A stretch of 15,146 nucleotides of DNA, from assembly GCA_017964325.1 (NCBI GenBank), contig JAGCSE010000088.1:1-15146 (forward strand). Direction: 5' to 3'. Below are positions 8,460 through 14,680 of this stretch, in pieces. The number at the start of each line of letters is the position of its first letter. The stretch's first letter is position 1. A program made the translations under genes and the position numbers. The stretch comes from Victivallales bacterium. Its GTDB lineage: Bacteria; Verrucomicrobiota; Lentisphaeria; Oligosphaerales; Oligosphaeraceae. The notes under the pieces are model-generated. The model saw only the letters and a list, made by a program, of their open reading frames with translations, did not search any database and was not told the origin of the DNA.

Positions 8460-9785
8460 TCATTTCAATAAATCATCAAACTTTGGCAGGCAGACAATAC
8501 GAAAACCAAGATTATCATAGCGAGCAGATGGAGGGCCGTTGAAATTTACAATATCATCATCGCGATTCGCCGCACGGCATTGGTGCGCTTCATCATACCA
8601 ACTGCCACCTCGTGCAATCCTCACAGGTCCAGGTTGTATTGGACCGACAGGATTCACAACCGCTTCCGTGCCATAACTGGCGTACCAGTCCAAGCACCAT
8701 TCATATACATTTCCATGCATGTCATAAATCCCCCAGACGTTTGAAAGATAACTGCCGACTTTCGTAGATTGGGAGCTGTATCCGCCTTTTCCATCACCAG
8801 GAGCATAGTGTGGTCTTCCAGCATTGTTATAGCCATACCGTGCCACTTCAGCCATATTTGCATCGGATGAAATCGATTCCAAATTTTTTCCCGAATTGAC
8901 GGCGGTTGTCGTGCCTGCGCGACAGGCATACTCCCACTGCGCTTCTGTCGGAAGATCGAATGTCAGTCCGGTCTTCGCCTGAAGAATCCCCATGAAGGAT
9001 GACTCATCGACAGTATGACCGTACTTCGGCCAGCCAGCCCCCGCCTTAGTTCCCGTCCCGCGAATCATATCGTATGAGACCATATCCACCGGGCGGCAAT
9101 CGCCACGGTGATAAGAAGGATTAGTTCCCATTATTATTTCATACTGTTTCTGTGTGAGTTCAAAAATACCAATAAAATACATGTCAGTCAAGGTCACTTC
9201 ATGCAAAACTTCATCAATTTTACGTCCCAATTCGTCTTCCGGAGACCCCATGAGAAACGTTCCGGCGGGAATCCGACGAAGCCACAATTCCGTCGTACGG
9301 CAGGTGTCGTCGTCCAGATCGGGAGGCGTTTTCGTATATCGAACAGGATACTTTTCGGCATTAGGACCGCCCGACAAATCAACGACCATGTATGTATTGA
9401 CAGTAGCATGGATTTTCACTTGGAAACCAGAGGAATTGAGCGTCGGATAGTCCTTGGCGGCGTTCCATGTCACGGTATAGGGGCCTCCTGTCTTGAGCGG
9501 CGCCGTTGCGCCTTGTCCCGTCAGGCTGGTCATGGAAACGTTCTTCTTCAGAACAGTGTCATAGCCCATGAAAGCAACATAAACATCGAGTTGTTCCCCC
9601 TTGTCATCCGTCTCGCCGCACAGGATACTGTAGGTGATATCGACCAGCCCGTTCCACGGATAATGCGGCTTCACCGACACATCCCGCACCTGCACGTCCG
9701 CAAATGATATCGAGACCAGTAAAAACGTCAACAACCAACAATGCAGAAACAGTTTCTTTTTCATAATAAAACACATATTATTCAT
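8460..9785 (-). CDS. Exported SUMF1/FGE-sulfatase-domain protein, paralogue C (441 aa)
   Basis: The signal peptide probably ends at SFA|DVQ (29/30). A beta-rich N-terminal domain (30-150) shared by all three paralogues contains VSVKPHYPWNGL and PYTVTWNAAKDYPTLNSS. A SUMF1 (formylglycine-generating enzyme, C-type-lectin fold) domain fills 163-435, with PAGTFLMGSP, LPTEAQWEYACRAGTT (279-294), WGIYDMHGNVYEWC, RGGSW (392-396) and GFRIVC. The paired cysteines of true enzymes after RGGS are absent: residue 398 is Asp, and the lone Cys403 sits in CRAANR, as in many non-catalytic relatives. A binding or scaffold role is more likely than sulfatase activation. The gene lies 35 bases after paralogue B and 75 before the giant gene. 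The in-frame ATG at codon 8 (MKKKLF) is an alternative start, but the first ATG has the better purine-rich upstream. The C-terminus (CLPKFDDLLK) differs from its sisters. Confidence 0.93.
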   Translation of the reverse strand: MNNMCFIMKKKLFLHCWLLTFLLVSISFADVQVRDVSVKPHYPWNGLVDITYSILCGETDDKGEQLDVYVAFMGYDTVLKKNVSMTSLTGQGATAPLKTGGPYTVTWNAAKDYPTLNSSGFQVKIHATVNTYMVVDLSGGPNAEKYPVRYTKTPPDLDDDTCRTTELWLRRIPAGTFLMGSPEDELGRKIDEVLHEVTLTDMYFIGIFELTQKQYEIIMGTNPSYHRGDCRPVDMVSYDMIRGTGTKAGAGWPKYGHTVDESSFMGILQAKTGLTFDLPTEAQWEYACRAGTTTAVNSGKNLESISSDANMAEVARYGYNNAGRPHYAPGDGKGGYSSQSTKVGSYLSNVWGIYDMHGNVYEWCLDWYASYGTEAVVNPVGPIQPGPVRIARGGSWYDEAHQCRAANRDDDIVNFNGPPSARYDNLGFRIVCLPKFDDLLK

Positions 9786-9857
9786 TGCTTTTCTATTTCT
9801 TCACTAATCCATTTGAAATACTATGGGTTATCCAAGTGGCAGGCAATACGGAAGCCT
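9682..9857. repeat. 176-bp direct repeat, copy 1 (paralogue B/C junction)
   Basis: This segment matches 11007-11182 with no indel and six mismatches by my count (offset exactly 1325). It spans the C-terminal codons of paralogue B, the 35-base gap, and the signal-peptide and first mature codons of paralogue C. Two of the six differences fall in the ribosome binding site: GAAGA at 9798-9802 here, GGAGG in the other copy. It marks a recent duplication or gene conversion at the gene junctions. Confidence 0.95.
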
Positions 9858-11110
9858 GTACCGTCATCAAACACAGTTGGCGAGTTATTTAAACGTGAAG
9901 CTGAACGATTCCAGCTCGCCCATCGATAAGGTCCCCAACCATCTTGGCTATTGTAACTTCCTCCACGTATTACAAAGTCATTGCCCTTTTCAGGGCCAAC
10001 CGAATCCTCCACCGGTAACATTGATGTCATATTGGCTTCCCAACGATCCAAGCAACGTTCCCAGACATTTCCAAGCATATCGTACAGCCCCCATGCATTT
10101 GGTAAATAGCTGCCGACTTTGGTTGGGCCGCTATTATATCCACCTTTCCCATCGCCTTCGTCAATTGCGCATCTTTCAACTTCCTTCATATTCTCCTCTG
10201 ACCAATCCTTGCCTGAATTAAGAGCGGTGGTCGTGCCCGCACGACAAGCATACTCCCACTGTGCCTCTGTCGGCATATCGAAAGTCAGTCCAGTCTTTGC
10301 CTGTAACTTACCCATGAAAGAAGATGGATCCACGGCATGACCATATTGCGGCCAACCTATGGAACCTTCAATATCATTTCCACGAATTGTAACATAGGAG
10401 ACGCAATTCACAGGGCGACATTCCCCCGTTTTTCCTGACGGATTGTTTCCCATAACTAGCTCCCATTGCCTTTGTGTGCATTCAAAGACACCTATATAGA
10501 AGGCCTGTGTAAGTGTCACTTCGTGTTGTGTCATGTCATAGCTGTGACGTCCCACTTCGCCGGAAGGCGATCCCATGATGAATTTTCCGGCGGAAATGCG
10601 CCGAAGCCACAATTCAGTCGTACGGCAGGTATCCTTGTCAAGATCAGGACCTTTTGCAGAGTAACGAATTGGATAATGGGTGGCAGTGGGGCCTTCTGAC
10701 AAATTAATGACCATGTACAAACCATAAGTTGCATGTATCCTTATAGAAAAAGCAGAGGAATTAAGCGTCGGATAGTCCTTTGCGGCATTCCATGTTACCA
10801 TATAGGGGCCGCCTGTCTTAACTAGTTCCATTCCCCCTTTGCCTGTCAAGCTGGTCATTGGGAACTCCTTCTCACAAACAGTATCATAACCTTTAAAACT
10901 AACTGAAATATCAACTGGTTCTCCGTCATCATATGTTTCTCCGCACAGGATGCTGTAGGTGATGTCAATCAATCCGTTCCATGGGTAATGCGGCTTGACT
11001 GATACGTCCCGCACCTGCACGTCCGCAAATGATATCGAGACCAGTAAAAACGTCAACAACCAACAAAGCTGAAACAATTTCTTTTTCATAATAAAACACA
11101 TATTATTCAT
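9821..11110 (-). CDS. Exported SUMF1/FGE-sulfatase-domain protein, paralogue B (429 aa)
   Basis: It has the same architecture as its neighbours: a signal peptide (1-29, SFA|DVQ), the shared N-terminal beta domain (30-150), then a SUMF1 domain (163-425) with SAGKFIMGSP, MPTEAQWEYACRAGTT (279-294), WGLYDMLGNVWERC, RGGSY (382-386) and the ending GFRIACHLDNP. Between RGGS and GFR there is no cysteine (PYRWASWNRSASR), so the FGE copper-binding cysteine pair is missing and formylglycine-generating activity is unlikely. A GGAGG ribosome site (reverse complement of 11123-11127) lies 12 bases before the first ATG. That is somewhat long, but it is the only good site and favours MNNMC over the internal MKKKLF. 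The signal peptide is nearly identical to that of paralogue C because both lie in the 176-bp repeat. It is the second gene of the inferred operon. Confidence 0.93.
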   Translation of the reverse strand: MNNMCFIMKKKLFQLCWLLTFLLVSISFADVQVRDVSVKPHYPWNGLIDITYSILCGETYDDGEPVDISVSFKGYDTVCEKEFPMTSLTGKGGMELVKTGGPYMVTWNAAKDYPTLNSSAFSIRIHATYGLYMVINLSEGPTATHYPIRYSAKGPDLDKDTCRTTELWLRRISAGKFIMGSPSGEVGRHSYDMTQHEVTLTQAFYIGVFECTQRQWELVMGNNPSGKTGECRPVNCVSYVTIRGNDIEGSIGWPQYGHAVDPSSFMGKLQAKTGLTFDMPTEAQWEYACRAGTTTALNSGKDWSEENMKEVERCAIDEGDGKGGYNSGPTKVGSYLPNAWGLYDMLGNVWERCLDRWEANMTSMLPVEDSVGPEKGNDFVIRGGSYNSQDGWGPYRWASWNRSASRLNNSPTVFDDGTGFRIACHLDNP

Positions 11111-11182
11111 TGCTTTTCTATTCCTCCACTAATCCATTTGAAATACTACGGGTTATCCAAGTGGCAGGCAATACGGAAGCCT
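11007..11182. repeat. 176-bp direct repeat, copy 2 (paralogue A/B junction)
   Basis: Partner of 9682-9857. It covers the last codons of paralogue A (GFRIACHLDNP), the 35-base gap, and the start of paralogue B. The coding DNA on either side is clearly more diverged, so the high identity is local to the gene junction. Confidence 0.95.
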
Positions 11183-12417
11183 ATATCATCTGCCACACTC
11201 TCAAAGGTGCTCCTTATACGAGAAGCTGAACGCAGCTGAGTAATGTAAGGTAAGGAACGCCAACTACCGCCCCGAGCAACCGTTCCTCCCTCGTTTGGGC
11301 CTGTTGGATCCTCCACAGGAAATGTTGACTGCGTACTAGTCCCCCAACGATCTAAACACCATTCCCAAACATTTCCATGCATATCATACAGTCCCCAGAC
11401 ATTTGGCAGATAGCAGCCGACTTTTGTATGCTGCGAATATCCCCCCTTACCATCAGAATTATTTTCAATGTATCTTGCAACTTCCTTTGTATCTGTCCAA
11501 TCCTTTCCTGAATTGAGCGCGGTCGTAGTTCCCGCACGACAGGCATACTCCCATTGCGCCTCTGTCGGCAAATCGAAAGTCAGTGCAGTCTTCACCTGAA
11601 GTCTTCCTATGAAGGATGAGGCTTCCACTGTGTGGCCGTATTGTGGCCAATCGCCTCCGATCACTTCTGATGAGCCACGAATCATGATATAATTAATATT
11701 TTCCATAGGACGAAAGCCCTCTATTGACTTGTATCCAGATGGATTGTTTTCTGCACCCATGACCAGTTCCCACTGCCGTTGAGTGCATTCGAAAACTCCG
11801 ATGTAAAATGCCTTGGTAATCGTCACTTCGTGTTGAGCCATGTCTAACTCATTACGCCCTTTCTCTTCGTATGGTGACCCCATGATGAATTTTCCGGCAT
11901 TGATATGACGCAGCCAAAGTTGTGTCGTACGGCAGGCGTCATCATTCAAATCAGGGGGAGTACCGGAATAACGGACTGGATAATGCGTGGCATCGGGCCC
12001 AGCCGACAGATCAACAACCATGTAGAAATTCTTGGACACATGGATTCTCACCTGGAAGGAAGAAGAATTGAGCGTTGGATAATCCTTTGACGCATCCCAT
12101 GTCACAGTATAGGGGCCGCCAGTCGTGACCAGCGAAGTCACCCCCTGCCCTGTTACGCTAATCATGGGAAATTCCTTTTCCAATACTGTATCATATCCCA
12201 TGAAGGAGACTGCCAATTCAATTGGCTTGTTGTCAATCGTCTCCCCGCATTGGATGCTATAGGTGATGTCAATCAACCCGTTCCACGGATAACGCGGCTT
12301 TACGGAAACATCCGTCACCTTCACATCCGCCTGCAGGAATGAGGCGGCAAGCAGCCAGAAGGTAATACCGATTAAAAAAAACAGCCGATTTTTCTTTTTC
12401 ATTGGTTTTATCACCAT
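11146..12417 (-). CDS. Exported SUMF1/FGE-sulfatase-domain protein, paralogue A (423 aa)
   Basis: First gene of the inferred operon. The signal peptide (about 1-30, ending FLQA|DVK) is unlike that of the other two. It is followed by the same N-terminal beta domain (VSVKPRYPWNGLIDITYS, PYTVTWDASKDYPTLNSS) and a SUMF1 domain (about 164-420) with NAGKFIMGSP, LPTEAQWEYACRAGTT, WGLYDMHGNVWEWC, RGGSW and GFRIACHLDNP. The segment between RGGSW and GFR (RSLPYITQLRSASRIRS and on) has no cysteine, so it lacks the catalytic pair of formylglycine-generating enzymes. A ligand-binding or scaffold function is the likelier reading of the fold. The ribosome site is weak (AAGAGAATAATAA before the ATG), and an internal ATG at codon 6 (MKKKNR) is an alternative start. 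Upstream lie a terminator-like hairpin and a possible promoter. Confidence 0.92.
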   Translation of the reverse strand: MVIKPMKKKNRLFFLIGITFWLLAASFLQADVKVTDVSVKPRYPWNGLIDITYSIQCGETIDNKPIELAVSFMGYDTVLEKEFPMISVTGQGVTSLVTTGGPYTVTWDASKDYPTLNSSSFQVRIHVSKNFYMVVDLSAGPDATHYPVRYSGTPPDLNDDACRTTQLWLRHINAGKFIMGSPYEEKGRNELDMAQHEVTITKAFYIGVFECTQRQWELVMGAENNPSGYKSIEGFRPMENINYIMIRGSSEVIGGDWPQYGHTVEASSFIGRLQVKTALTFDLPTEAQWEYACRAGTTTALNSGKDWTDTKEVARYIENNSDGKGGYSQHTKVGCYLPNVWGLYDMHGNVWEWCLDRWGTSTQSTFPVEDPTGPNEGGTVARGGSWRSLPYITQLRSASRIRSTFESVADDIGFRIACHLDNP

Positions 12418-12492
12418 TTATTATTCTCTTTTCTATTACTTTATATTTTCGGTAATTATGTATTATTTGTCCTTCTGACAGAATGAATGCAT

Positions 12493-12568
12493 AAAAAAGG
12501 GTGTTGCCTGATTTGTGATCATTCGAGGACTACCACATCCTGCTCCCAAGCACAAACAGACAACACCC
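12493..12568 (-). terminator. Strong intrinsic-terminator-like hairpin ahead of the SUMF1 operon
   Basis: On the minus strand the segment 12568-12551 pairs with 12517-12499 over about 18 bp, with one G-U pair and one bulged base, around a 33-base loop. Six U (12498-12493) follow the stem at once. This is the form of a Rho-independent terminator, but it lies 75 bases upstream of the first SUMF1 start codon and no convincing minus-strand gene precedes it. It therefore either ends a short leader RNA or is a remnant of a lost gene. Confidence 0.7.
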
Positions 12569-12630
12569 ATGTTGCGGGGTGCCGATTTGTTGCCTAGGAG
12601 CTATTTTGAAGGTGGTAGTTTCGAATGATC
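12499..12630 (-). promoter_or_regulatory. Candidate attenuator leader with two crossing long helices
   Basis: Four segments on the minus strand, in transcription order, are b' (12630-12612), a' (12568-12551), b (12536-12517) and a (12517-12499). The pair a'/a makes the terminator. The pair b'/b makes a second helix of 18 bp (10 plus 8, with a 1x2 internal loop). The helices cross, and no bases separate b from a, so both can hardly form fully at once. Forming b'/b first would disfavour the terminator. A TGTGCTTGG sequence precedes both b' (12641-12633) and b. The pairing is seen in the sequence; the switching role is inferred. No known riboswitch class was recognised. Confidence 0.45.
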
Positions 12631-12763
12631 GCCAAGCACAGACGCCGTGTCCTTCCGGCCATGGCGATGGAATCAACCGATTTCTTTTGTCATTGTTTCT
12701 TCTGGCAAATCTCCTGTCGGTAACTCGGCGGAAGGGACTCCCGCCATACGAAATCATTTCTAA

Positions 12764-12793
12764 ATAATATGGTATAGGAGAAGCATTTTGCAA
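12764..12793 (-). promoter_or_regulatory. Possible sigma70-like promoter for the SUMF1 operon
   Basis: On the minus strand, TTGCAA (12793-12788) and TATTAT (12769-12764) are separated by 18 bases; they match the consensus at four and five of six positions. Transcription would begin near 12757 and give a leader of about 340 bases that contains the paired segments at 12499-12630. The rules of this organism's main sigma factor are unknown, so this is tentative. Confidence 0.35.
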
Positions 12794-12815
12794 ACATCTG
12801 TTTCATTTGTTTCAG

Positions 12816-12906
12816 GGGGTCCCGCTCGGCGTCCTCGCCTACGGGCAAGGGGTTCCCGCTCGGTGTCCTCGCCTACGGGCAAGGGGGTCCCGCGCGGCGT
12901 CCCGCC
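12816..12906. repeat. GC-rich tandem repeat, 33/34-bp unit
   Basis: Two near-identical units (12816-12848 and 12849-12882) and a partial third (12883-12906) share CCCGCTCGG, GTCCTCGCCTACGGGCAA. This is a variant of the family at 1-90 (GTCCCGCCTGCGGG) with a similar period. No coding frame is supported across it. Confidence 0.85.
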
Positions 12907-12908
12907 GA

Positions 12909-12985
12909 ATGTAGCGACGGCGTCCCGCCATTGATGGTTGCGCCTGCAGGATGGGAGGGCCGACGGCGGGACGCCGTCGCTACAT
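12909..12985. repeat. Perfect 21-bp inverted repeat
   Basis: Positions 12909-12929 (ATGTAGCGACGGCGTCCCGCC) and 12965-12985 are exact reverse complements around a 35-base spacer. No T run follows on either strand, so it is not an intrinsic terminator. It may be a REP-like palindromic unit or a miniature mobile-element remnant. It sits between the two divergent transcription units. Confidence 0.85.
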
Positions 12986-12986
12986 C

Positions 12987-13020
12987 AGAAAATCAACAAA
13001 ACTTGCAAAAATCGATAATA
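12987..13020 (+). repeat. 34-bp direct repeat, copy 1
   Basis: This AT-rich segment (AAAACTTGCAAAAATCGATA core) matches 13059-13092 at 32 of 34 positions, 72 bases apart. It is followed directly by GGAGCTTGAAATG, the ribosome site and start of a 19-codon frame. Confidence 0.85.
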
Positions 13021-13030
13021 GGAGCTTGAA

Positions 13031-13090
13031 ATGTTCTCTTTTCAGTGTATTCTAATTAAGAAAATCAGCAAAACTTGCAAAAATCTATAA
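13031..13090 (+). CDS. Possible 19-residue leader peptide ahead of the ATPase gene
   Basis: An ATG at 13031 has AGGAG (13020-13024) six bases upstream, the best ribosome binding site in this gap, better than that of the ATPase gene. The frame encodes MFSFQCILIKKISKTCKNL and stops at 13088-13090, 15 bases before the ATPase start codon. Its second half lies in the second 34-bp repeat. It could be a translated leader coupled to the ATPase, or a chance frame created when the repeat duplicated an old promoter and start region. Conservation in relatives would decide. Confidence 0.25.
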   Translation: MFSFQCILIKKISKTCKNL

Positions 13091-13092
13091 TA
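13059..13092 (+). repeat. 34-bp direct repeat, copy 2 (contains TATAAT)
   Basis: Second copy of 12987-13020, with two differences. One of them completes a perfect TATAAT at 13086-13091, whereas copy 1 reads GATAAT. If that were a -10 box, transcription would start within about 10 bases of the ATPase start codon and the message would be nearly leaderless. No good -35 lies at the right spacing. Confidence 0.8.
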
Positions 13093-13105
13093 AAATGGCG
13101 GCAAT

Positions 13106-14356
13106 ATGGAAATTCAGCGACCGTTTTATCTCAATGAACTTCTCCGAAAACGGAACAACGGCTTTGTAAAAGTCGTTACCGGCTTGCGCCGTTGTGGAAA
13201 ATCCTATCTCTTGCGCACCATTTTCAAAAATCATCTTTTGGCAATTGGCGTTCTCCCAGAGCAGATTGTGGAAATGGCATTTGATGAGCACGACAACAAG
13301 GAATACTGTGATCCAGATACGTTTTATGATTTTTCCAAAAGGAAGCTTGAAGAGCATCCTGATTGCATCTTTCTGTTAGATGAAATTCAATTATTGAATG
13401 ATTTTGAATCCGTCCTGAATGGACTGCTTTCCCGCAAAGCGGAAATCTATGCGACTGGCAGCAATGCCAGATTCCTTTCCAAAGACATCATAACCGAATT
13501 CCGCGGCAGAGGCGATGAGATTCATATAGCCCCGCTGAGTTTTGCCGAATATCTTTCCGCCTTCAACGATGACAAATTCAGCCGCTTTCAGGAATATATG
13601 CTCTATGGAGGTCTTCCGCCTGTCGCATTGGCGACTGAAGTGGAGGACAAGATGGCGATATTGAATTCCCTCTATACGGAAACTTATTTGCGGGATATCG
13701 TCGGCAGGAACAAGATTCGCAAAGTCGCTGAACTGGAGGATTTGCTTGATATTCTTTCATCCAATATCGGCAGCATGGTCAATCCGGACAGATTGCGGAA
13801 AATTTTCCATAGCGTCAAGAAATCCAGCATAACTTCCGCGACAATTGCCAAATATATTTCCTTCCTTGAAGACGCCTATTTGCTTGAGGAAGCCAAACGG
13901 TATGACATAAAAGGCAATGCCTACATGGAATCGCCGTTGAAATACTACTATTCAGATATCGGACTGCGCAACGCACGGCTTCATTTCCGGCAGCTGGAGG
14001 AAAGCCACAGCATGGAAAACATCGTTTACAATGAACTGCGCCATCGTAAATTCAATGTGGATATCGGGCAGGTGATTGTCAACGAGAAGAATGAGAACGG
14101 CGTCTATTGCCGCAAGCAACTGGAAGTGGATTTCGTGGCCAACAAAGGCTCAAAACGCTATTACATCCAGTCGGCCTATATGATTCCCGACGAGAACAAA
14201 CGGGAGCAGGAAATCCGCCCATTGCGGAAAATCGATGATTCATTCAAAAAGATCGTTGTCACCTTGCACACGCCTGCACCGCTCTATGACAACCACGGCA
14301 TCCTCACCATGAGCATTTTCGATTTCCTGCTGAATCCGGACAGTCTGGATTTCTAG
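13106..14356 (+). CDS. AAA_14/DUF4143 ATPase (416 aa)
   Basis: A P-loop ATPase of the common prokaryotic AAA_14 plus DUF4143 type. The Walker A motif is GLRRCGKS (26-33), Walker B is CIFLLDEIQ (87-95, Asp92-Glu93), and ATGSNARFLS (116-125) is the sensor-like strand. FRGRGDEIHIAPLSFAEYL and YMLYGGLPP (164-172) are family signatures. The C-terminal DUF4143 part (about 195-360) has LEVDF (339-343) and YYIQSAY (352-358), the D...xxQ form of a restriction-endonuclease-like core usual in this subfamily. The length is typical and the gene intact. The family is abundant in gut anaerobes and archaea; its cellular job is not established. The start has only a weak ribosome site (GGCGG four bases upstream). 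The gene stands alone, divergent from the SUMF1 operon, and is followed by the GC-rich repeat array. Confidence 0.95.
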   Translation: MEIQRPFYLNELLRKRNNGFVKVVTGLRRCGKSYLLRTIFKNHLLAIGVLPEQIVEMAFDEHDNKEYCDPDTFYDFSKRKLEEHPDCIFLLDEIQLLNDFESVLNGLLSRKAEIYATGSNARFLSKDIITEFRGRGDEIHIAPLSFAEYLSAFNDDKFSRFQEYMLYGGLPPVALATEVEDKMAILNSLYTETYLRDIVGRNKIRKVAELEDLLDILSSNIGSMVNPDRLRKIFHSVKKSSITSATIAKYISFLEDAYLLEEAKRYDIKGNAYMESPLKYYYSDIGLRNARLHFRQLEESHSMENIVYNELRHRKFNVDIGQVIVNEKNENGVYCRKQLEVDFVANKGSKRYYIQSAYMIPDENKREQEIRPLRKIDDSFKKIVVTLHTPAPLYDNHGILTMSIFDFLLNPDSLDF

Positions 14357-14389
14357 CCATATTCCACTCCTATTCCCCCACGGCGTTCT

Positions 14390-14476
14390 GCGCAGGCGGG
14401 ACGCGTGCGCCACCTCCACGGCGCAGGCGGGATGCGTGCGCCACACCCCCCGACGCATGCGGGACGCGTGCGCCAC
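14390..14476 (+). repeat. GC-rich repeat array, three 24-bp cores at 31-32 bp spacing
   Basis: Cores at 14390-14413, 14421-14444 and 14453-14476 follow GCGCAGGCGGGACGCG then TGCGCCAC, separated by 7-8 variable bases. The first two differ at one position, and the third also differs near its left end. The same core lies at 101-125. The spacers are far too short for a CRISPR array. It begins 34 bases past the ATPase stop codon. Confidence 0.9.
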
Positions 14477-14490
14477 TCCCCTTTCCTTTT

Positions 14491-14580
14491 ATGATTTCTT
14501 ATGATTCCTTATGACTTCTTATTATTTCTTATGATTTACAATGAGTTATCATGCTTCACTATGATTGTTAATGATAATAA
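14491..14580 (+). repeat. Nine-unit degenerate 10-bp tandem repeat
   Basis: Every 10 bases from 14491 a unit begins with AT, eight of nine with ATG. Examples are ATGATTTCTT, ATGATTCCTT, ATGACTTCTT, ATTATTTCTT and ATGATTTACA; the last is ATGATAATAA. The first five are the most alike, and the units drift towards the right. The period is close to one DNA helical turn. The array lies directly upstream of the Rpn-type gene's likely promoter. Confidence 0.9.
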
Positions 14581-14594
14581 CAGAATTTTTCAGA

Positions 14595-14600
14595 TATAAT
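14595..14600 (+). promoter_or_regulatory. Possible -10 box for the Rpn-type gene
   Basis: A perfect TATAAT lies 80 bases before the start codon at 14681, just after the 10-bp repeat array. No convincing -35 hexamer lies 16-18 bases upstream; the nearest TTG sequence (14565) is too far. The assignment rests on one hexamer in AT-rich DNA and is weak. Confidence 0.3.
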
Positions 14601-14680
14601 TTGCATTTCATTGTTCAGGTGCTATTGTATGAATTGCTGCAATGGGACTTGTTGTATTTTGAAATGGAGATATATTAAAA

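Noticed and set aside
8460..11290. Direct evidence of a diversity-generating retroelement
   Set aside because: No reverse transcriptase or template repeat is present, and paralogue differences include indels and synonymous changes not limited to adenines.
8460..12417. Active formylglycine-generating (sulfatase-activating) enzymes
   Set aside because: None of the three has the two-cysteine motif after RGGS, and no sulfatase gene is in the window.
12530..12793. Minus-strand 87-residue reading frame in the divergent gap
   Set aside because: Its start overlaps the putative promoter, it ends inside the loop of the terminator hairpin, it has no ribosome binding site, and its Arg-rich composition resembles no family I recognise.
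14390..14476. Regular repeats resembling a small CRISPR array
   Set aside because: Intervening segments are only 7-8 bases and not spacer-like, cores drift in sequence, and no cas genes are present.
14240..14476. Minus-strand 78-residue frame with AHASRxRR-type repeats
   Set aside because: It is produced by translating the GC-rich intergenic repeats and runs antisense into the ATPase gene.
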